Below, piece by piece: positions 26,109-33,539 of a stretch of DNA of 64,000 nucleotides; position 1 is the stretch's first letter, and the number at the start of each line of letters is the position of its first letter. Both the position numbers and the translations under genes were made by a program. The notes under the pieces are model-generated. The model made no database searches. It had not been told where the DNA came from and saw nothing but the letters and a program-made list of their open reading frames with translations. Location of the stretch: the NCBI GenBank assembly GCA_946188345.1, contig CAMHUI010000002.1, positions 1 through 64,000 of the forward strand. Direction: 5' to 3'. The DNA is from an uncultured Prevotellaceae bacterium. Its GTDB lineage: Bacteria > Bacteroidota > Bacteroidia > Bacteroidales > Bacteroidaceae.

Positions 26109-26158
26109 AAAATCAATTTTGTTTGATGTTAAATAATACATGTTAGTCTATTCTGCTG

Positions 26159-26166
26159 CAAAAGTA
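26159..26166 (-). promoter_or_regulatory. -7 box TACTTTTG for the HTH gene
   Basis: CAAAAGTA on the plus strand; fits TAnnTTTG on the minus strand. Confidence 0.6.
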
Positions 26167-26667
26167 ATTAAAAATGCCAAATTCAACAAACTTTTCTGCT
26201 AAAAAGTGTCGTTTACTTGCAAAATAGTTTGATTTTTGTTATTTTTTTTGGTCGTTTTTTAGTCATTTTTGATGCAATTTTGGCGAAAAAAGAGGCTGAT
26301 TTTTGCTAAAGCCGAAGTATTTCTGTGTTAAAATGGCGGCTGAAACCCTATTAAATTTAACATTTTTCGGCTGATTTTGCCGTTTTAATTGCCGTCACGG
26401 AATTATCTACCCACCGACCCAAATCCGTAACTTTCTGATTTTCATATTCTCCCTTTTCCGCAAAACAACCCTGCTGCCTTCACATCGACGCGAGACCGCC
26501 GCCCCACTGGGGAGCCTTTGAATGTGTCTGCGCCAAAATGGGGGGTAAATATGCCCGCCACCCCTCCGATGAGCAGCACCCCGACCGCCGACACCATGAA
26601 GGACACCCAGGAGAACCGCCGAGGACATCACACACACACACAAGGATACCCGCTCTTTTTTTTTATG
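26167..26667. other. Gene-free AT-rich stretch with a CA tract
   Basis: No supported gene; the minus-strand frame at 26407-26703 lacks family features and has an unlikely Arg/Gly-rich composition. A (CA)n tract lies at about 26629-26642. The first 250 bp are strongly A/T rich. Confidence 0.5.
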
Positions 26668-26804
26668 GTTTTGCTGAACCGATAGAGCAGCGAGCGCCAT
26701 CAACTTGTTTAAATGGCCGAGTCGCGATAGAGGTCGACGTAGTCAACGTAAGTCCCTTATCTAAAGGTACGATTAAGTGAGTTCAAAACAAAGAATAAAG
26801 ATAA
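26668..26804 (-). repeat. 137-bp dispersed repeat carrying a promoter, copy 2
   Basis: Same sequence as 24612-24748 with a few substitutions. Its -7 box is decayed (TACCTTTA at 26762-26769). Beyond it, 26805-27027 holds nothing I can support. Confidence 0.85.
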
Positions 26805-27027
26805 TAAATTTCCTGTTATTTTTGGAGGCAAAACAGGTAATCATAATTACCCATAAACAAGACGAACACGAATAATATTTACTAGGTAAAGTCGTGTGAT
26901 GGGTGTTCGTATAGATTTTGGACGGGCGCAAAGTGGAACAATGCTTCCACACGCTGTCGGTCCTGCACGATTATGTCTATAGCGGCTGTGAATTATTGGA
27001 AGAACTGAGACTTTCGTTAAGGAGGTC

Positions 27028-28740
27028 TCAACATGTTTCCTCGGCCCGTTTCACCCTGTTCCATACCGTCTGCATCTTTGCTTCCATGATTTTTGCTATC
27101 TGTGCCGGCTTCAGTCCGACCTTCAAGAGCAGGATGGTCTGCAGCAGCGGCTCGCGCAGTTGTCCGCCCAGACGTCCTTGAACAGCTTCGTTGAAGCCGG
27201 GATACAGCATCTCGACCGCATTGCCAAGAGCTTTCCATGCCGTAGGCTTCATTTCTTCTTTTCCTATTGCAATCTTCCGGAAATAGTCCACTACGTCGGC
27301 TGCCTTTTCCTCGGCATCGCTCATCAGGGCTATCCGCGTGAGTTCCTTATTGATCCTGACGCGTTGCTCCAGATCTTTCATCGTTGCGGCCAGCTGTCGT
27401 TCTTTGTCTTCAAGACCACGGCTTGCCTTTTCCAGTTCTTCTTCCAACAAGCTTACCTCCCGCTTCTTTCTTTCCAGTTCCTCGCTCCTTCTGCTGATGG
27501 TGGCTTTTGCCGATGCGATACTCTTCTCCTTGCCAGCAATCACTTCTAATAGTTTCCTTTTCCTAATATTATAGTATGCCACTAATCCCATCACCAGACA
27601 AGACAAAAGCAGGAAACCAGCTATGGCGGTGAGTCTGATGCGCTTCTCATGCTGTCTCAGGGCCGTCTCGGCTTCTTTGTCCCGATTATAGAGGAAGCCC
27701 TCTCGGGCTCTTTGTGTCTGTTCGAAACCCCTTTGAGCGATGATGCTGTCGTTGGCTTCGTATAGTCCGACACCCCATCGGGCGGCCTTCCGATAGTCCC
27801 CCTTCTTCATGAAGCACCGCTGTAGCCCGGCAGCGGCCTCATATCTGCCTTCCGTCCGACGAGCCTGCGTGTAATACTGCTTGAAGTGGACGATGGCCGT
27901 GTCCGTCTGACCGATATGCTCAAAGTATAGGGCTAAGTTCAGTTCGTAGTTCTGAGGTCTGTCTTTTGGCGGAAAATTTGAAAGGACGTTGAGCAGAGTG
28001 TCTGCGTGGTCAAGCCTTCCGAAACTTGTGTATAGAGCCAGTTGGTGAGAGAGGATCGGCGCATAGCGTGCAGGGAAATGTTCCCGTCTGATTGCGTCGT
28101 ATGACTTCTCGCAATACAGCAGGCAATGCAGCGTGTCCCTGAGATGCTTGTAGGCTGATGCCACATCCATCAGGTACCATCCCACGAAAGTCTTCGTCCT
28201 GTCAGCCAGTGCCACGGCTTTAAGTGCGACATCCAACTCATCCTCATAACGCAGCTGAAGGTCATAGAGACGCCTCAGCTGCGAGAGGCTGTATTGCCAG
28301 ATGACGGTATCTGCAGCCTCTCCATCCTCTATGATTTCAACGCCCTTCATGAAGTTGACTATGGCGCGCGGATAGTCCTTCAGCCCTTGATAGGCCCGCG
28401 CCAGATAGAAGTAAGCCCTTTCCTTGTCGGTTTCGCTGCCATGACGTAGGAAATAATCGAGGCTTTGTTGTGTGGAATCGGTAGAAGATGGCATAATGTC
28501 CTGCTTGTCAAGTAGCCTGATGCACAACTGCTCATATCTCCTTTGCTCATACGTCGTCATGCCAGTAAGAGCGTCGCCGAGCAAGGCGGCCCGACGGCAA
28601 GCCTCATCTAATGCCGTGTCGCTCTGTTGCCATACAGACTCAATCCTGTCTGTCCACTGGCTTTCTACAGGCCGGTCCTTACAGGAAGCCATAAAGCTTA
28701 TGATGAGCAGGAACCATAAAAGGAAGTTCACATTTTTCAT
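27028..28740 (-). CDS. Membrane TPR sensor with C-terminal helix-turn-helix
   Basis: A 570-residue protein of the Bacteroidetes TPR-TM-HTH regulator type. A signal/lipobox sequence (LLIISFMASC) leads into TPR-like helices (about 30-350; for example KERAYFYLARAYQGLKDYPRAIVNFMKG). A transmembrane helix (about 363-385, AIAGFLLLSCLVMGLVAYYNI) is followed by a coiled coil (about 390-460) and a C-terminal LuxR-like HTH (about 525-570, ILLLKVGLKPAQIAKIMEAKMQTVWNRVKRAE). The layout implies a periplasmic sensor and a cytoplasmic DNA-binding end. It is divergent from three exported-protein genes; a symmetric sequence in the shared promoter region is a candidate target. Ligand unknown. Confidence 0.82.
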   Translation of the reverse strand: MKNVNFLLWFLLIISFMASCKDRPVESQWTDRIESVWQQSDTALDEACRRAALLGDALTGMTTYEQRRYEQLCIRLLDKQDIMPSSTDSTQQSLDYFLRHGSETDKERAYFYLARAYQGLKDYPRAIVNFMKGVEIIEDGEAADTVIWQYSLSQLRRLYDLQLRYEDELDVALKAVALADRTKTFVGWYLMDVASAYKHLRDTLHCLLYCEKSYDAIRREHFPARYAPILSHQLALYTSFGRLDHADTLLNVLSNFPPKDRPQNYELNLALYFEHIGQTDTAIVHFKQYYTQARRTEGRYEAAAGLQRCFMKKGDYRKAARWGVGLYEANDSIIAQRGFEQTQRAREGFLYNRDKEAETALRQHEKRIRLTAIAGFLLLSCLVMGLVAYYNIRKRKLLEVIAGKEKSIASAKATISRRSEELERKKREVSLLEEELEKASRGLEDKERQLAATMKDLEQRVRINKELTRIALMSDAEEKAADVVDYFRKIAIGKEEMKPTAWKALGNAVEMLYPGFNEAVQGRLGGQLREPLLQTILLLKVGLKPAQIAKIMEAKMQTVWNRVKRAEETC

Positions 28741-28762
28741 ATTCAGTCCGTTCTATGCACTG

Positions 28763-28770
28763 CAAAATTA
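28763..28770 (-). promoter_or_regulatory. -7 box TAATTTTG for the TPR-HTH regulator
   Basis: CAAAATTA on the plus strand, 22 bp from the start codon of the minus-strand gene. No good -33 box is visible. Confidence 0.6.
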
Positions 28771-28813
28771 CACCATATTTTCTTAAAAAATGCACTTTTT
28801 TCTGTGATTTTAG

Positions 28814-28845
28814 TCCCAAGCAGTCCCATTTGGGACCACTTGGGA
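28814..28845. promoter_or_regulatory. Symmetric operator candidate with four TCCCA half-sites
   Basis: TCCCA at 28814 and 28824 and its reverse complement TGGGA at 28831 and 28841 form a nested palindrome (outer TCCCAAG/CTTGGGA, inner GTCCC-ATTT-GGGAC). Half-sites on each side are 10 bp apart, one helical turn. The sequence ends 9 bp before the -33 TTTG of the rightward promoter, so it is well placed as an activator or repressor site for the adjacent HTH regulator. Confidence 0.65.
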
Positions 28846-28854
28846 TTGATTTTA

Positions 28855-28886
28855 TTTGCAGGAAAGCGGAAACAGCCTTAAATTTG
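28855..28886 (+). promoter_or_regulatory. Promoter of the exported-protein genes (TTTG / TAAATTTG)
   Basis: TTTG at 28855-28858 and TAAATTTG at 28879-28886 are 20 bp apart; the start codon at 28915 follows after 28 bp. Confidence 0.75.
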
Positions 28887-28914
28887 CAACCAAAATCATT
28901 AACAAACAAAAATT

Positions 28915-29373
28915 ATGAAAACAATGAAAAATACCTTCTTAGCATTCTTGCTTGCATTCAGTACGGCATGTGTTGCACAGACACCAAATCCAGAAACACC
29001 GAATCCCTTGGTTAATGACTCCGTTGCTCTTGAACAGTGTACGGCACAAGAGTTAGAGGCCATCATCGGTATTTCCCCATGGGACGATTCCGGCCATGAT
29101 GGAATACATAGTCCGGCGCAGCCTGTCATACCCACGGTTATTAATGATATGGCCGGGCAGAGGCTGATATTCACGAGTGTCGTGAATAATCCAAGTATCA
29201 CATATTTCGTTGTGGATGCAGACTATAATATATGTCAGACAGGTTCTTTCCCACTGCCGGCAGGTTCACAAGAGTTTGTTTCGACCGCCCCTCTCCCAAA
29301 TGGCGACTATGTTCTTGCTCTATTAATCGGCTCCAGATATTACATTGGAGAGTTCACAATCTCACGGGAATAA
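28915..29373 (+). CDS. Small exported beta-sandwich protein (DUF3244-like)
   Basis: A 152-residue exported protein; the signal peptide ends near CVAQ (residue 22), and ATG 28924 would serve as well as the first ATG. The mature part has the pattern of DUF3244-like secreted proteins: GQRLIFTSVVNNPSITYFVVDADYNICQTG, then FVSTAPLPNGDYVLALLIGSRYYIGEFTI, ending in a strand as sorting-type domains do. No catalytic motif is seen. It is the first gene rightward from the operator and promoter of the TPR-HTH regulator, so it is probably its regulated target. Confidence 0.65.
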   Translation: MKTMKNTFLAFLLAFSTACVAQTPNPETPNPLVNDSVALEQCTAQELEAIIGISPWDDSGHDGIHSPAQPVIPTVINDMAGQRLIFTSVVNNPSITYFVVDADYNICQTGSFPLPAGSQEFVSTAPLPNGDYVLALLIGSRYYIGEFTISRE

Positions 29374-29514
29374 ATGCTACTATGGAGAGATAGAACTGTA
29401 ATCTTCTTTGTGTGCCGGCAGTCAAAAAATGTTAATAATAAGGTTATTGATTATACATTCACCGTCGGCACATTTTTTAAATAGCTTTACCAGCTTAATA
29501 AATAATTCTAAGTT

Positions 29515-29995
29515 ATGAAGAAATTAATTCTACTGCTGACTTTTTTACAGATAGGAATACAGGCAAGTGCACAGACCACGCTTCGCATTGACAAACCTAC
29601 ATACTCCGTGGTCAACAATAAGCCAGTAGCCACCTTCACGGTAAATTCCCCGGGAGGCTCTCTCTATACGTCTTGCTGGATCCAGGGCGTAAGGCATCCT
29701 GAACGAGGGATGCCTGGAAAAGGCAGAGTCCTTTATCAGCTATAGCTCCGACCCAATGTTTACAGTTGAACAGAATGGGAACACGCTTACAATATCATTC
29801 GACCTTGTCAGGGATGCATCCGTAACGGTCGGTGTCAGCAATCCTCAGAGAAACTTGATCCTATTTGCCTCAAGAGGTGAAAGGATGCAGGCAGGGAAAC
29901 ATCAATTAGCTATTACAGTTCCTGAGACAGGAATCTATGCGGTCGGTGTCTTAATCAACGGCAAAGTGTATGAGAAGAAAATAATAATACGATAA
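29515..29995 (+). pseudogene. Frameshifted small exported protein gene
   Basis: The first frame (29515-29745) encodes a signal peptide (LLLTFLQIGIQASAQ) and TTLRIDKPTYSVVNNKPVATFTVNSPGG, and then runs into unlikely sequence and a stop. The next frame (from about 29693, standalone ATG at 29756) continues with GILNEGCLEKAE, then MFTVEQNGNTLTISFDL, and ends in GIYAVGVLINGKVYEKKIIIR, a DUF3244-like tail. One extra A in GTAAGG at about 29689-29694 explains the break: removing it gives one continuous protein of about 159 residues. It could be a true pseudogene, a sequencing error, or phase-variable. It lies in a set of exported-protein genes downstream of the TPR-HTH promoter. Confidence 0.75.
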
Positions 29996-30072
29996 GCTCC
30001 CTAAATGTAAGGGTAGCTTAAAGCATTCCGTGAACTTTTGAATTGATTATTAACAACTTAAACATTAACGAG

Positions 30073-31275
30073 ATGAAAACAAAGATTCTTTCAACGGTGG
30101 CAATGTCGGTACTGTCCGTACTGTTTGCCCAGGCTCAGGTACTTGGCTATCGCAATGGAGCTTGTCTGGCCCAGGATGGCGAGAACCTCTATGTTACGTC
30201 CTCTGAGCACGACTGCTTCATGGTTATGGACAAGGCAACAGAGTCAGTCGCCATTTTCGACGAGTCATCAGGTGAGTGGCCCTCACAAGCAGGTGAGAAG
30301 GGCAGTGAGCACTTTCTTAGTGTGGCTGCCCGCAACGGTGAGGCATGGATGAGCTACGGCTATGGCCAGCTGATGCATTTTGACGGAAAGAAGATTGACA
30401 ATGTCAAACAGATCAGTTCTGACGGCTTCCTCCACAACCTTATCCTTGACGCCGAGGGTAAGCTCCTCGCCACGACCCTCAATGAGCGCATCTACCGTTT
30501 TGACGGCAACCTCACGCCACTCTCTACATTTGACTTCCATGAAGACTATTCTTTGGCAAGTGTCCTGCCCTCGCAGGTCTTGGATAGAAAGGGCGTGCTG
30601 TGGACCGTTCTCAATGCTGACCTTCGCGGCACCCTTTACCGCTATGCTGATGGAACCGGCGAATTCGTCGACATGGGTGACCTCCGCGCGATGGCCGTTG
30701 CAGAGGGCAGCGAAGGCAGTATCTATGTCTATGCAGTCAACAAGAACAACTCATCCGTCAAAAGGCGTACCCTAAGCCGTGTTGAAGGCAATACAGCCGT
30801 TATTGTGGCAGAATTTCCCGAGGATTTCCCCTCCGGCATCGTCGATATGAAAATAGACAGCCGGAACCGCGTATGGTTGCTTGCCCGCCGCGCCATCTAC
30901 CGCTATGCTGACGGACAGATAGAAACATTCTATCATCATGCATTCACAGAGCACGAGCCGGAACACATGAAACTCTCGCAGATACTTCTTGACGGTGAGA
31001 CAGCCTATGTCTGTGGCGGCTACTTTGTAGGGACACTTGACTTCGAGACAAACAGTGCCCTCCATCACACCATGCTCTTCAAAGTCAAAGGCGGCGAGGT
31101 AAGTGAGATCAGTCTTGGCAAAGGAACGCGTGGCACATCTCCTTCAGGAATCAATACGATGAAAGGCCAAAGCGATGTTAATGCCGATATTATCTTCGAC
31201 CTGCAGGGTCATCGTCTGACGGAGGCACCCGCAAAGGGCGTGTTCATTCAGAACGGGAAGAAAGTCATATATTAA
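30073..31275 (+). CDS. Exported beta-propeller protein with sorting-type C-terminus
   Basis: A 400-residue exported protein; the signal peptide (ILSTVAMSVLSVLFAQAQ) fits ATG 30073 better than the upstream in-frame ATG. Repeated blades of the Reg_prop or NHL type are readable: DGENLYVTSSEHDCFMVMDK, EGKLLATTLNERIYRFDGN, RKGVLWTVLNADLRGTLYRYADG, SRNRVWLLARRAIYRYADGQ. The C-terminus (IIFDLQGHRLTEAPAKGVFIQNGKKVIY) is a sorting-type domain. Propellers of this kind bind ligands or partners; the function here is unknown. A hairpin follows. Confidence 0.75.
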   Translation: MKTKILSTVAMSVLSVLFAQAQVLGYRNGACLAQDGENLYVTSSEHDCFMVMDKATESVAIFDESSGEWPSQAGEKGSEHFLSVAARNGEAWMSYGYGQLMHFDGKKIDNVKQISSDGFLHNLILDAEGKLLATTLNERIYRFDGNLTPLSTFDFHEDYSLASVLPSQVLDRKGVLWTVLNADLRGTLYRYADGTGEFVDMGDLRAMAVAEGSEGSIYVYAVNKNNSSVKRRTLSRVEGNTAVIVAEFPEDFPSGIVDMKIDSRNRVWLLARRAIYRYADGQIETFYHHAFTEHEPEHMKLSQILLDGETAYVCGGYFVGTLDFETNSALHHTMLFKVKGGEVSEISLGKGTRGTSPSGINTMKGQSDVNADIIFDLQGHRLTEAPAKGVFIQNGKKVIY

Positions 31276-31288
31276 GTGGTAGTGTCTC

Positions 31289-31325
31289 GAGGAGTTCAGA
31301 GGGCAGTATGCTTTCTGAACTCCTC
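31289..31325 (+). terminator. Hairpin after the propeller gene
   Basis: GAGGAGTTCAGA (31289-31300) pairs with TCTGAACTCCTC (31314-31325), 13-base loop; the T-run after it is weak (ACTTTTATC). Confidence 0.65.
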
Positions 31326-31373
31326 TGACTTTTATCTTCCGTTCGGCCGAATTCGCAATTCTCCCGAACATTT

Positions 31374-31399
31374 TTTATTATTGCTGTCCGCTAAAATTT
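31374..31399. repeat. Copy of the TTATTGCTGTCCG motif
   Basis: TTATTATTGCTGTCCGCTAAAA at about 31374 matches the outer arm of the inverted-repeat element at 7366-7384, differing at one base. It is an isolated arm here. Confidence 0.6.
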
Positions 31400-31490
31400 T
31401 TTGTCTTTATTTCCGGCAATTTTTGGAGGCTGAACATCATGAGAGGGCTTGAGAGCTCTTGGAATCTTTGAGATGGGGGCTTGTCAGGCG

Positions 31491-32156
31491 TTACCACAGG
31501 ATGGGTTCTTCTCCGTTGGCCTGGAGATAGGCGTTGCATTGTGAGAACTGGTGGTTGCCGAACCAGCCGCCACGGTTGGCCGACAGCGGCGAGGGGTGGA
31601 CGCTCTCAAGGACGAGGTTCTTCTGACGGTCAATCATATACGCCTTGCCTCGGGCATAGCCGCCCCAGAGGAGGTAGACGAGATGCTCGCGCTCGGATGC
31701 CAGGGCTCGGATGGCAGCATCGGTGAACTGCTGCCAGCCCAGCCGCGAGTGGCTGTTGGCCATATGAGCACGTACGGTGAGCGTGGCGTTGAGCAGCAGG
31801 ACGCCCTGCCGGGCCCATCGTGTGAGGTCGCCCGACGTGGGGATGGGTGTGCCGAGGTCGTCGTGGATTTCCTTGAAGATATTCTGCAGCGACGGCGGGA
31901 AGGATACGCCGTCCTGTACGGAGAAGCTCAGCCCATGGGCCTGTCCGGGCTCATGATAGGGATCCTGTCCGAGGATGACGACCTTCACACGGTCGAAAGG
32001 GCAGAGGTTGAAGGCATTGAAGATAAGCGGCCCGGGCGGATAGCAGGCCGTCTGTCGGTACTCCTGGCGCACTGCCTCGGTGAGGGCTGCGAAATACGGT
32101 TTGTCGAACTCCCCTTGCAGCCGTTGCCGCCAACTCTCTTCTATCTTTACGTTCAT
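31491..32156 (-). CDS. ung: Uracil-DNA glycosylase (family 1)
   Basis: A 221-residue family 1 uracil-DNA glycosylase, which excises uracil from DNA to start base-excision repair. Diagnostic motifs are present: GQDPYH at 64-69 with the water-activating Asp65, LLLNATLTV at about 120-128 (uracil pocket Asn), and HPSPLSANRG at 187-196 with the catalytic His187. Length and order are normal. It is convergent with the propeller gene upstream across a hairpin. An AAATGAG microsatellite abuts the start codon. Together with dut at 302, uracil control is encoded at two sites in this window. Confidence 0.97.
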   Translation of the reverse strand: MNVKIEESWRQRLQGEFDKPYFAALTEAVRQEYRQTACYPPGPLIFNAFNLCPFDRVKVVILGQDPYHEPGQAHGLSFSVQDGVSFPPSLQNIFKEIHDDLGTPIPTSGDLTRWARQGVLLLNATLTVRAHMANSHSRLGWQQFTDAAIRALASEREHLVYLLWGGYARGKAYMIDRQKNLVLESVHPSPLSANRGGWFGNHQFSQCNAYLQANGEEPILW

Positions 32157-32164
32157 GAGGAATG

Positions 32165-32192
32165 AAATGAGAAATGAGAAATGAGAAATGAG
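32165..32192. repeat. AAATGAG microsatellite, 4 copies
   Basis: Four perfect AAATGAG units immediately before the ung start codon, followed by AAATGCC. Slippage could alter the ung leader. Confidence 0.75.
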
Positions 32193-32324
32193 AAATGCCT
32201 ACAAAGCGACCAGATAACGACAAACCGATGCTGCCCCGCGGGGTTTCTGTCCCCCGGGAAACGGGGGAACCGAAGGGGGTTATAGAAGTTATAGGGACTC
32301 TTGCGGGTATCGACGGAGTCAATG

Positions 32325-32432
32325 AGAAATGAGTAATTATGATTAGCCCTGCTGGGCTGTGGATAGTTAATGTATCACTCAGTGTTGTGCGAATTCTCAA
32401 GGGGGTCTTGGTAATCATAATTACTCATTTCT
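32325..32432. repeat. 108-bp element with 21-bp perfect inverted repeats
   Basis: AGAAATGAGTAATTATGATTA at 32325-32345 is exactly the reverse complement of 32412-32432. The inside contains a small GCCC/GGGC stem. It lies between ung and the transporter gene and looks like a palindromic MITE or a bidirectional hairpin. Confidence 0.8.
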
Positions 32433-32444
32433 AATTACTAATTA

Positions 32445-33035
32445 CTAATTAATCAGCCTTCTGATGTTGCAGCCTACGAAGTTGCCGAGGAAGATGGCGA
32501 GATAGTAGAGGGGTATCTCGGGATGCCACTGGAAGTGGGCGGTGAGGTACATCACGTCGGCGATGCTGTGGTAGAAGCCACAGACGATGAACAACGGCAC
32601 ACCGAAGAGCATGGGCAGGAGCGTTCCTGCTGTCTTACTGCCCCAGGGCGACGGTGTCTTCGCCATATATACGGCACAGTCGATGATGAGTCCGCAGCCG
32701 ACGGCCTTCGTGAAGGCTTCCATCCACGAGTCGTCGAGCCTGTTGGCGACCATTGTCGCCAGCGCCTCGTCGTAGTTGCTGCAGTAGTGGGCTGCCAGTC
32801 CCATGATGGCGCAGCCGACGATGTTGAAGAACCACACCATGAGCAGGTCGCCCGTCTGCGACGGTTTGACGACGCCTGCCATACCGGTATAGAGCGGCAC
32901 ACCCATCACGATGACACTCATCAGCCCGAAGGCGAAAATCACGGCGCCGGGCAGGCCGCCCAGTGCGAGATAACCATAGCTGCCCAAGCCGATGAAGATA
33001 CCGGCGAGCAGCGCCTTACGAATCAATACTTTCAT
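32445..33035 (-). CDS. Formate/nitrite transporter (FNT) family protein
   Basis: A 196-residue multi-helix membrane protein. The family fingerprint FYHSIADVMYL (FNT: GFEHSVANM) lies near residues 155-165, and FLGNFVGC near the end matches the second half of the FNT pore repeat. About six hydrophobic helices are readable. FNT proteins move formate, nitrite or hydrosulfide; the substrate here cannot be read, and 196 residues is shorter than the usual 250-280. I start at ATG 33035 because an upstream in-frame ATG (33056) lies inside the promoter. Bacteroidales genomes often carry a short FNT protein like this. Confidence 0.8.
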   Translation of the reverse strand: MKVLIRKALLAGIFIGLGSYGYLALGGLPGAVIFAFGLMSVIVMGVPLYTGMAGVVKPSQTGDLLMVWFFNIVGCAIMGLAAHYCSNYDEALATMVANRLDDSWMEAFTKAVGCGLIIDCAVYMAKTPSPWGSKTAGTLLPMLFGVPLFIVCGFYHSIADVMYLTAHFQWHPEIPLYYLAIFLGNFVGCNIRRLIN

Positions 33036-33055
33036 ACTTTTTCCGTTTCTTGCCA

Positions 33056-33086
33056 CAAAGTTACGAAAAAACGAGAGCAGAACAAA
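33056..33086 (-). promoter_or_regulatory. FNT gene promoter (TTTG / TAACTTTG)
   Basis: On the minus strand TAACTTTG (33056-33063) and TTTG (33083-33086) are 19 bp apart, 20 bp before the start codon. Confidence 0.75.
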
Positions 33087-33466
33087 ATAAATTTATTTAT
33101 TTTTTTTGCCGAGTTGGAGTAACTTATCCAAAGTTACGAAAAGTCGAGTGAAAAGCCAAATTTATTTGAACTTTTCCGAGACGAAGTAACTTCTACGAAG
33201 TAAAAGTTACGAAAAAAGGTTGTAACAAACGAGCAATTTTCGAAGATTAACGCAGAACTATCGTAAAATAAATGCAAGGCAGGGAATAATGGGGAATCAA
33301 AGGATGGAGGGAAATGGCCGCTCGAACTCTGTTCGCTTTGCTCTGCCTTGATGCGGAATGGTGCAAGAGTTAGTTCACCGCTCGGCCTTTGGACGCTTTT
33401 CCAGGAAAAGACGGCTTGTGGAAGTAACTTTTTTAGAAATTGTGCATTTGAATAGAAAAAAAATCA
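33087..33466. other. Gene-free junction DNA before the AT-rich island
   Basis: No gene seen. The segment at 33104-33216 resembles the 137-bp repeats elsewhere (CTTATCCAAAGTTACGAAAAG) and has several ACGAAAA runs. The following 200 bp carry no recognised feature. The base composition drops sharply just after it, marking the left edge of an accessory island. Confidence 0.45.
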
Positions 33467-33474
33467 TATCTTTG
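33467..33474 (+). promoter_or_regulatory. -7 box TATCTTTG of the nuclease operon
   Basis: TATCTTTG at 33467-33474 is 65 bp upstream of the start; a TTTG at 33447-33450 is at a slightly short 16-bp gap. Confidence 0.6.
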
Positions 33475-33539
33475 TGGTCAGAAATTGGCAATACAGGAGA
33501 TGTCTAAAAACTCACTCGTGCAACTAAAACTATTAGAGT

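Noticed and set aside
24612..26804. Composite transposon reading of the two 137-bp repeats
   Set aside because: The repeats encode no transposase and have no terminal inverted repeats; kept only as a repeat pair.
26918..27181. 87-residue plus-strand frame overlapping the TPR-HTH gene
   Set aside because: Antisense shadow at the end of a well-supported gene, without promoter or family features.
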